From assembly GCF_002252475.1 (NCBI RefSeq), contig NZ_NNRK01000012.1, positions 62,001-126,000 of the forward strand: 64,000 nucleotides of DNA, written 5' to 3'. The notes beneath the pieces are model-generated. The model saw nothing but the letters and a program-made list of their open reading frames with translations. It had not been told where the DNA came from and ran no database searches. Each line of letters begins with the position of its first letter. Positions within the stretch are counted from its first letter, which is position 1. The translations under genes were made by a program, and so were the position numbers. Below are positions 58,892 to 64,000 of the stretch, piece by piece. The DNA is from Brucella rhizosphaerae (GTDB taxonomy: Bacteria > Pseudomonadota > Alphaproteobacteria > Rhizobiales > Rhizobiaceae).

Positions 58892-60373
58892 TCATCTGGT
58901 GCCTCGGTGAGCATCAATCGCAGCTTTAACACGAGCAACCCCTACAGAAATATTGCTGCTTGGTATGGAAGAATAACCCATGCGAAAGAAGCGACACGGC
59001 GCTTCATTCCGCGGGAAGAAGGGCGAGCCGGATTCGATGAGCACCCCTTCTTGCCGCAACTCTCGCACCAGACGATCCGCGTCCAGTCCATCGGGTCCTT
59101 CCATCCAGAACGAAGTTCCGCCGAATGATGACGATCCTGCCACGACAAGGCCTTGCTTCTTCAGGTTCTCGGCCATTAACACATGCCGTTTGTGATACTC
59201 GGTGCGCATACGATGCAGCACGGCGTCGTAATGGCCAAGGGCAAGGAAGTAGGCAGCAGTACGTTGGAGATGACCCGGAGGATGACGCAGCATCAGCGAG
59301 CGGAGCGCTCGCGCCTGACGAATGAAGGGTGCAGGTGCAACGAGGTAGCCAAGACGCAAGCCGGGAAACAGTGATTTAGAGAAACTGCCTATATAGAGCA
59401 CCCGGCCTGCCGTATCGAAGGATTTGAGTGCCGGGGAAGGTGGTGCAAGAAAGCTGATCTCGAATTCGTAGTCGTCTTCAACGATAACGAAATCCTTTTC
59501 GGTAGCAGCGTGAAGTAGCTTCATACGGCGGTCGATCGGCATTGTTGCGCCTGTCGGCGAATGATGACTGGGTGTAACGAAAACAGCGTCTGTTCCAGTT
59601 GGCAGACTATCGGGCGGCAGGCCCTCGACATCGACATCAATGGTCGTAACGTTTGCACCGCTTAATAAAAGTGACGCACTGATGTCGGGATGACATGGAT
59701 TTTCGCAGACTGCAGTGGTGCCGTTTCCAAGGATCAGCCGCGTGACAATCCAAAGTGCATTCTGTGCACCGACGGTCACGAGGATCTCATCCGGGTTGGC
59801 ATGGATACCGCGTCGGGGCAGGGTGCGTGAGCAGATATAGTTGACAAGCTGCACATCGTCGGCGGCCGCGAAATCGCTTGCCATCGAAATAAAGTCCTCG
59901 CGCGCCAACGCGCGCCGATTGCAATCGCGCCAGGCGTTAAGATCGAAGAGTGTCGGATCCATCTGGCCATAAAGAAACGGATATGGATAGCGTCTCCAGT
60001 CCAGCGGTTTTTCCACCTGACGTACGACGCTGAAATCCAGTGCAATCTTTCGGGACCAGTCTACTTCCGAAGTTCCAGAGGGTGCTTGATCTGTTGCAAG
60101 TGCTCGGCCTGGTGGGTTGCTTGCGATGCGATAAGAGCTGCGGTCAACCGCTTCCATATATCCTTGAGAAACCAGTTCCTGATAGGCAAGTGTGACCGTT
60201 ATGCGGGAAATGTTCAGATAGACAGCAAGACGACGTGTGGAGGGTAGTTGGGCACCGGGTTGAATGCGGCCCGCGAGTACAGCCGAGACAACTGTTTCCC
60301 GCAGCTGGGCCTGAAGACCCAAACCACTTTCGTGGTCAATGAAGAAGATCGTTTCAGAGACATGGGTTTGCAC
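58892..60373 (-). CDS. tauR: MocR/GntR regulator with aminotransferase domain, TauR-like
   Basis: The 493-residue protein fuses a GntR winged helix (residues 18-85, with PSTRRLAVYLNISRITVTLAY) to a PLP-dependent aminotransferase fold, the MocR layout. The PLP-binding lysine is in YIGSFSKSLFPGLRLGY near residue 330. TauR of Rhodobacter is a MocR regulator activating taurine genes. Here the gene is divergent from tauABC, so the name TauR is inferred from family and position. It starts with GTG at 60373, with AAGGA upstream. It could also control another amine pathway. Confidence 0.78.
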   Translation of the reverse strand: MQTHVSETIFFIDHESGLGLQAQLRETVVSAVLAGRIQPGAQLPSTRRLAVYLNISRITVTLAYQELVSQGYMEAVDRSSYRIASNPPGRALATDQAPSGTSEVDWSRKIALDFSVVRQVEKPLDWRRYPYPFLYGQMDPTLFDLNAWRDCNRRALAREDFISMASDFAAADDVQLVNYICSRTLPRRGIHANPDEILVTVGAQNALWIVTRLILGNGTTAVCENPCHPDISASLLLSGANVTTIDVDVEGLPPDSLPTGTDAVFVTPSHHSPTGATMPIDRRMKLLHAATEKDFVIVEDDYEFEISFLAPPSPALKSFDTAGRVLYIGSFSKSLFPGLRLGYLVAPAPFIRQARALRSLMLRHPPGHLQRTAAYFLALGHYDAVLHRMRTEYHKRHVLMAENLKKQGLVVAGSSSFGGTSFWMEGPDGLDADRLVRELRQEGVLIESGSPFFPRNEAPCRFFRMGYSSIPSSNISVGVARVKAAIDAHRGTR

Positions 60374-60384
60374 GGGCCATCCTT

Positions 60385-60481
60385 GGAGCTGTTCCGGTTA
60401 AGATTGAATCGTTGGAACCGCTCTATCTGTTTGTCTTACGCATTACCCGGCGCAAAACCATTTCGCGCTTTTGCTGGACAT
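60385..60481. repeat. Mosaic intergenic repeat, copy F (inverse of copy E)
   Basis: Module 2 (AGCTGTTCC to CCGCTCT) is followed by inverted module 1, with TCTTACGCATT, GCGCAAAACC and GCGCTTTTGCTGG. This is the reverse complement order of the copy at 48529. It lies between the TauR-like start and tauA. Confidence 0.85.
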
Positions 60482-60521
60482 GCATCCATCTGGATCTATT
60501 CAACTTCCAAACTGGATATAA
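60474..60521 (+). promoter_or_regulatory. Three CTGGA direct repeats upstream of tauA
   Basis: CTGGACATGC (60474), CTGGATCTAT (60490) and CTGGATATAA (60512) lie in the same orientation. From memory, TauR sites in Rhodobacter contain CTGGACTTAA-like repeats, so these could be its operator. The first copy coincides with the edge of the mosaic repeat. A small CCGGC/GCCGG hairpin (60562-60574) lies in the leader just before the ribosome site. Confidence 0.4.
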
Positions 60522-60599
60522 CGCAAGTGGGGATACACAGCTTATCTCTATAGGCACAAGACCGGCAAAGCCGGCGGGGAACATCAAATGGAGGTGAAT

Positions 60600-61616
60600 A
60601 TGCTTTACAGGACCATCAGGAGTCTGGCGGCCACGGCGAGTATCGTCGCGGGCGTTTTAGCATCGAGTGCAGCATATGCTGAAACTCGATTGGTTGTCGG
60701 CTATCAACAGATTGTAGGCCCATTCGTTGCCGCAATTGCCGACGGTCGCTTCGACGCAGCAGCTAAAGAAGCGGGCTACGCCATAGATTGGCGTCAGTTC
60801 AGTTCTGCTGGCGACATTACAACAGCACTTGCATCCGGCGATGTTCCGATCGGTGTGATCGGTTCTACCGGCACAGCATCGGCGGCAACGCGCGGTGTCG
60901 AATTGCAGCTTTTCTGGGTTCTGGACAATATCGGGAAATCTGAAGCACTGGTTGCCCGCGATGGGTCAGGTATTGAGTCACCAGCTGATCTCAAAGGGAA
61001 AAAAGTGGCAGTGCCATTTGTTTCCACTTCGCATTTCCATCTTCTTGTGGGTTTGAATCAGGTGTGGAAGGTCGATCCGAAAGAAGTCGAAATTCTGAAC
61101 TTGAAGCCACCACAGATTGTTGCCGCCTGGCAGCGCGGCGATATCGACGCGGCCTATGTCTGGCCACCAGCGCTTTCAGTGATCCAGAAGACGGGTAAAA
61201 CAATCTCCGACTCCGAAATCATTGGCGCGGCGAGCGTACCTACCTTCGATGGTCTCGTGGTTGATAAGAAATGGGCCGAGCAGAATACCAAGTTCATGGA
61301 GGCCTTCACTAAAGTGCTCGCCCAGTCTTATGCCGATTACAATGCCAACAAAGCGGCTTGGACCGCGGACTCTGCACCTGTGCAGAGCATTGTAAAACTC
61401 ATTGGCGGTGATGGAGCGAGTACTGTTGAGGCACTGGGTCTGCTTTCCTTCCCCAATGCTGATGAACAGGCGTCCGACACCTGGCTTGGTGGCGGAGCAG
61501 TGCGTGCGCTGAATGAAAGTGCAAAGTTCCTTGCAGAACAGAAGCAGATAAGCAAAGCGCTCGACGATTATACGCCCTTTGTGAATGCTGATTTTGCTAA
61601 AGCGGCCGCTAAATAG
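60600..61616 (+). CDS. tauA: Taurine ABC transporter substrate-binding protein
   Basis: The 338-residue protein has a signal peptide (MLYRTIRSLAATASIVAGVL, cleavage near AAYAE) and is periplasmic. It follows E. coli TauA closely in pattern: DWRQFSSAGDITTALASGDV near residue 60, KKVAVPFVSTSHFHLL near residue 135 and IVAAWQRGDIDAAYVWPPAL near residue 173. The ATG at 60600 has GGAGGTG directly upstream; an ATG at 60588 would make that site part of the gene. Other sulfonates remain possible ligands. tauB follows after a 150-base gap. Confidence 0.88.
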   Translation: MLYRTIRSLAATASIVAGVLASSAAYAETRLVVGYQQIVGPFVAAIADGRFDAAAKEAGYAIDWRQFSSAGDITTALASGDVPIGVIGSTGTASAATRGVELQLFWVLDNIGKSEALVARDGSGIESPADLKGKKVAVPFVSTSHFHLLVGLNQVWKVDPKEVEILNLKPPQIVAAWQRGDIDAAYVWPPALSVIQKTGKTISDSEIIGAASVPTFDGLVVDKKWAEQNTKFMEAFTKVLAQSYADYNANKAAWTADSAPVQSIVKLIGGDGASTVEALGLLSFPNADEQASDTWLGGGAVRALNESAKFLAEQKQISKALDDYTPFVNADFAKAAAK

Positions 61617-61633
61617 CGCTTCCGCTAATCTCG

Positions 61634-61657
61634 CACCGGCCGCCAGATCGGCCGGTG
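61634..61657 (+). terminator. Hairpin between tauA and tauB
   Basis: CACCGGCC pairs with GGCCGGTG around an eight-base loop. No T tract follows, so it may serve to protect the tauA message or reduce read-through rather than terminate. Confidence 0.5.
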
Positions 61658-61673
61658 TCATCTTCATCCGCCT

Positions 61674-61723
61674 AGAGCAATTCAAGTGAGCATGTATGAA
61701 TGCTTGCGTTAGGAATTGCGTGA
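61674..61723. repeat. Mosaic repeat fragment, copy G
   Basis: AGAGCAATTC at the start is mirrored by GGAATTGCGTG at the end, a shortened form of the same repeat type. It lies between tauA and tauB. Confidence 0.5.
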
Positions 61724-61766
61724 AACTCTATACTGCCCGTGACAGCGGTGCAGGGAGGCATGTCGT

Positions 61767-62579
61767 ATGGAAACACTTAGTGTCAGGAATATCAGTCTGA
61801 CCTATCCGGGGCTTTACACGGATCAGGCGATTATAGCCCTCAAGGGGGTCGATCTTACGATTAACAGCGGCGACTTTGTCGTGGCGCTTGGAGCATCGGG
61901 TTGCGGAAAGACAACGCTTCTCAATCTCATGGCGGGCTTCATGGCGCCTTCCGAAGGGGACATTTCGCTCGGCAACCATCGTGTCAATGGACCGGGGGCT
62001 GAACGCGGGGTCGTGTTTCAGAAGCATGCGCTTCTGCCCTGGCTCAATGTTATGGAGAATACGGAATTCGGCCTGAAGCTGCGCGGTGTCGATAAGGCCA
62101 CGCGTCGGGAAGTGGCCACCAAAAACCTCGCTCTCGTAGGATTGGAGGATTTCCATCGCCATATGATCTATCATCTTTCGGGTGGAATGCAGCAGCGCGT
62201 TGGTATCGCAAGGGCGCTTACCTGCGACCCCGCTATGCTATTGATGGATGAGCCGATGGCAGCGCTCGACGCGCTGACGCGCGAAACTATTCAGGAGCTG
62301 TTGCTCAAAGTTTGGCAGCTCACCAATAAGATGTTCTTCTTTATCACCCACAGTGTGGAGGAAGCGCTTTTCCTTGGCTCTCGACTGATCGTCATGTCAC
62401 CGCGCCCGGGCCGTATTACGCACACATATGAACTCGACTTCAATCGTCGGTTTCTGGAGGAAGGCAACGCCCGCGCTATCAAGTCCAGCCCAGATTTTAT
62501 CCGTATGCGAGAAGAGGTTTTGGGCATCATTTATGGTGACGAGCGAGCGTCCGCTGAACGGGAGGTGGCGCATGCTTGA
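61767..62579 (+). CDS. tauB: Taurine ABC transporter ATP-binding protein
   Basis: The 270-residue ATPase powers the transporter at the inner face of the membrane. It shows Walker A GASGCGKTTL near residue 42, the ABC signature LSGGMQQRVGIARAL near residue 142 and Walker B LLMDEPMAALDAL near residue 163. The group of nitrate/sulfonate/taurine ATPases is clear. The ATG at 61767 has GGGAGG upstream. It overlaps tauC by eight bases. Confidence 0.9.
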   Translation: METLSVRNISLTYPGLYTDQAIIALKGVDLTINSGDFVVALGASGCGKTTLLNLMAGFMAPSEGDISLGNHRVNGPGAERGVVFQKHALLPWLNVMENTEFGLKLRGVDKATRREVATKNLALVGLEDFHRHMIYHLSGGMQQRVGIARALTCDPAMLLMDEPMAALDALTRETIQELLLKVWQLTNKMFFFITHSVEEALFLGSRLIVMSPRPGRITHTYELDFNRRFLEEGNARAIKSSPDFIRMREEVLGIIYGDERASAEREVAHA

Positions 62580-63408
62580 CCGTGTAACGCGCTCCCCAAC
62601 CACAAAGCCCGTAAAGGCAGGTAAGATTTTCGGCGCGCCCGGTGATGGTGCCAGTGGCTTGATCAGTCTTGCGACCGCCAGCTTCCTTATCGCGCTCTGG
62701 TTCCTCGTTACCGAAACTGGCTGGATCAAGCCGCTCTTCCTGCCTTCGCCCGTTGCTGTATGGGAAAAGTTCATTCTGGCGATGACAGAAGGGGTCTCGA
62801 ACTCGACGCTTTGGCAGCATACGCTGGCGAGTATAGGCCGCGTGTTTGGCGCCTTTGCTTTAGCGCTTGTCCTGGCAGTGCCGATCGGTGTTCTGATGGG
62901 CGTCAATCGGGTCGTCCGTGGTCTGTTTGATCCGATAATCGAGTTTTACCGCCCATTGCCGCCGCTTGCATATCTGCCACTTGTCATCATCTGGCTCGGC
63001 ATTGGAGAGTTTCCCAAGGTATTCCTGATCTTTCTGGCGATCTTCGCCCCCATGGCAATTGCTGCAAGAGCCGGTGTGCGCTCGGTCTCGATAGAGCAGA
63101 TACATGCGGCTTACGCGATGGGTGCCACCCGTTGGCAGGTCATCAGTCAGGTGATCATGAAAGCGGCTCTGCCGGAAATTTTCACCGGCATGCGCATCGG
63201 TATCGGTGTTGGCTGGACCACTCTGGTCGCGGCCGAAATGGTTGCAGCGAACCGCGGTCTTGGCTTCATGGTTCTTAATGCGGCTGAAAATCTCGAAAGC
63301 GATACCGTGATCATGGGTATCTTCATTATCGGCATCTTCGCTTTCGCCTTCGACCTTTTGATCCGCTACCTCGAAAAGGTGCTGATCCCCTGGAAGGGGC
63401 GTATCTAA
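62572..63408 (+). CDS. tauC: Taurine ABC transporter permease
   Basis: The 278-residue inner membrane protein has about six membrane segments and the binding-protein-dependent transport loop AAYAMGATRWQVISQVIMKAALPEIF near residue 180, which contacts the ATPase. The ATG at 62572 has GGAGGT upstream and lies within the end of tauB. The end IPWKGRI is typical of TauC/SsuC permeases. Confidence 0.9.
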   Translation: MLDRVTRSPTTKPVKAGKIFGAPGDGASGLISLATASFLIALWFLVTETGWIKPLFLPSPVAVWEKFILAMTEGVSNSTLWQHTLASIGRVFGAFALALVLAVPIGVLMGVNRVVRGLFDPIIEFYRPLPPLAYLPLVIIWLGIGEFPKVFLIFLAIFAPMAIAARAGVRSVSIEQIHAAYAMGATRWQVISQVIMKAALPEIFTGMRIGIGVGWTTLVAAEMVAANRGLGFMVLNAAENLESDTVIMGIFIIGIFAFAFDLLIRYLEKVLIPWKGRI

Positions 63409-63508
63409 GCCCCCCACTTCTTTCGATCTCGGCCATGGTGGCCTTTGCAGGATGGTTTTTACCGTCCCCGGCGGAGCCATGCCTTCTGACATGCCAAAGG
63501 ACAGAACG

Positions 63509-63895
63509 ATGACACTTACCGCAAACGATCTCAAAGCCTTGTTTGATGCATTCAATCGGCACGACATTGACGGGGTCATGCATTTTTTCGCCGAGGATTG
63601 CATCTTCAATGCCGTCGGGGGGCCGGAAATCTACGGTACTCGTTTCACGGGACTTCAAGCGATTTCAGATGCGTTCAGTGGTGTCTGGAAGGCGATGCCG
63701 GATGCTGAATGGGGCAATCACAGTCACTTCACTGATGGGGATCGCGGCGTTTCAGAATGGACATTCTCAGGCACTACAGCTGACGGCAGCCGTATTGAGG
63801 CGGAGGGCTGCGACCTATTCACATTCCAGGGCGGCAAGATCGTACGAAAGCAGGCCTTTCGCAAGAACCGCCCGGTTCTACAGCCTCGTCAATAA
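63509..63895 (+). CDS. tauX: NTF2/SnoaL-like protein, probable taurine dehydrogenase small subunit
   Basis: The 128-residue protein has the NTF2-like fold seen as LFDAFNRHDIDGVMHFFAEDC near the start, followed by strands and a short end. In taurine-degrading alphaproteobacteria a protein of this size, TauX, is the small subunit of taurine dehydrogenase. The neighbours tauABC and the following gene favour that, but the fold alone is not specific. The ATG at 63509 has AAGGAC upstream; earlier in-frame ATGs at 63491, 63479 and 63452 are possible. Confidence 0.6.
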   Translation: MTLTANDLKALFDAFNRHDIDGVMHFFAEDCIFNAVGGPEIYGTRFTGLQAISDAFSGVWKAMPDAEWGNHSHFTDGDRGVSEWTFSGTTADGSRIEAEGCDLFTFQGGKIVRKQAFRKNRPVLQPRQ

Positions 63896-63910
63896 TACCG
63901 GAACAAAGCC

Positions 63911-64000
63911 ATGCAACAGCACGCCACTTTCATAAAGGCCGAGCGACAGCCCTTCGATCCGGCCTACGATCCTAACCACTCGCCCAGCCCTGGCATTGGT
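63911..64000 (+). CDS. tauY: Probable taurine dehydrogenase large subunit (cut by window end)
   Basis: Only the first 30 codons are inside the window, beginning MQQHATFIKAERQPFDPAYD. No FAD motif is reached. The order after tauX and the extended N-terminus rich in Pro, Asp and Ser fit TauY, the FAD-dependent large subunit, but this is inferred mainly from position. It starts 15 bases after the preceding stop. Confidence 0.45.
   Translation, partial: MQQHATFIKAERQPFDPAYDPNHSPSPGIG

Overview
The window reads as a stretch of ordinary core chromosome from an alphaproteobacterium of the family Brucellaceae (Brucella/Ochrobactrum). This rests on recalled protein families: a Brucella-type GluP sugar transporter, short-form HisG with HisZ, the DUF4170-DUF374-waaA-lpxK-DUF2093 block, a manB/manC pair of the Brucella core-LPS type, and a divergent oxyR/katA pair. 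Moderate GC, dense packing and rhizobial-type mosaic intergenic repeats agree. From memory many of these genes lie on chromosome II of Brucella, but I could not check that. I see no tRNA, rRNA, CRISPR array, insertion sequence, prophage or integron.

Layout. 1-3.4 kb: glycolate oxidase glcD (cut by the window edge), glcE and glcF. 3.4-7.8 kb: an Lrp/AsnC regulator divergent from a DUF2000 protein, an aldo/keto reductase, an L,D-transpeptidase, 3-methyladenine glycosylase and a LysE-type exporter. 7.9-11.3 kb: hisS-hisZ-hisG. 11.4-16.3 kb: gluP, a DoxX-like membrane protein, fumC, a small acidic protein of unknown function, and an NADPH-dependent FMN reductase divergent from an HxlR regulator. 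16.6-18.8 kb: groES-groEL with a perfect CIRCE operator and a heat-shock-type promoter. 18.85-19.04 kb: a structured RNA that may be 6S RNA. 19.2-27.5 kb: a HAD hydrolase, ribF, a MipA/OmpV porin-like protein, an unexplained structured segment, ileS, a lipoprotein, cytochrome b561 and tadA.

27.6-38.3 kb: an rRNA pseudouridine synthase with long Arg/Gly/Asp-rich extensions overlapping rsmD, an active/inactive pair of M16 peptidases, a patatin, a KefB-type antiporter, pmbA and an inositol-monophosphatase-family enzyme. 38.4-42.1 kb: the lipid A/Kdo block. 42.3-47.1 kb: mutL, manC and manB. 47.4-58.5 kb: a P1 peptidase, a ClC channel, guaB, oxyR/katA, an RsmB-like methyltransferase, a thioesterase, an MTA/SAH nucleosidase and guaA. 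58.9-64.0 kb: a taurine module, with a MocR regulator (TauR-like) divergent from tauABC, a TauX-like small protein and the first codons of a probable tauY.

Functionally, the window combines housekeeping (two aminoacyl-tRNA synthetases, chaperonin, GMP synthesis, RNA modification, mismatch repair), envelope building (Kdo transfer, lipid A kinase, GDP-mannose supply, L,D-transpeptidase), stress defence (OxyR-KatA, GroESL) and uptake or breakdown of glycolate, sugars and taurine. I did not find a convincing undescribed multi-gene system. The items most worth a second look are non-coding: a long hairpin plus terminator-like structure upstream of ileS, the 6S-like RNA beside groES, and a mosaic repeat family with about seven copies, one of which encodes the C-terminus and stop codon of the ClC channel.
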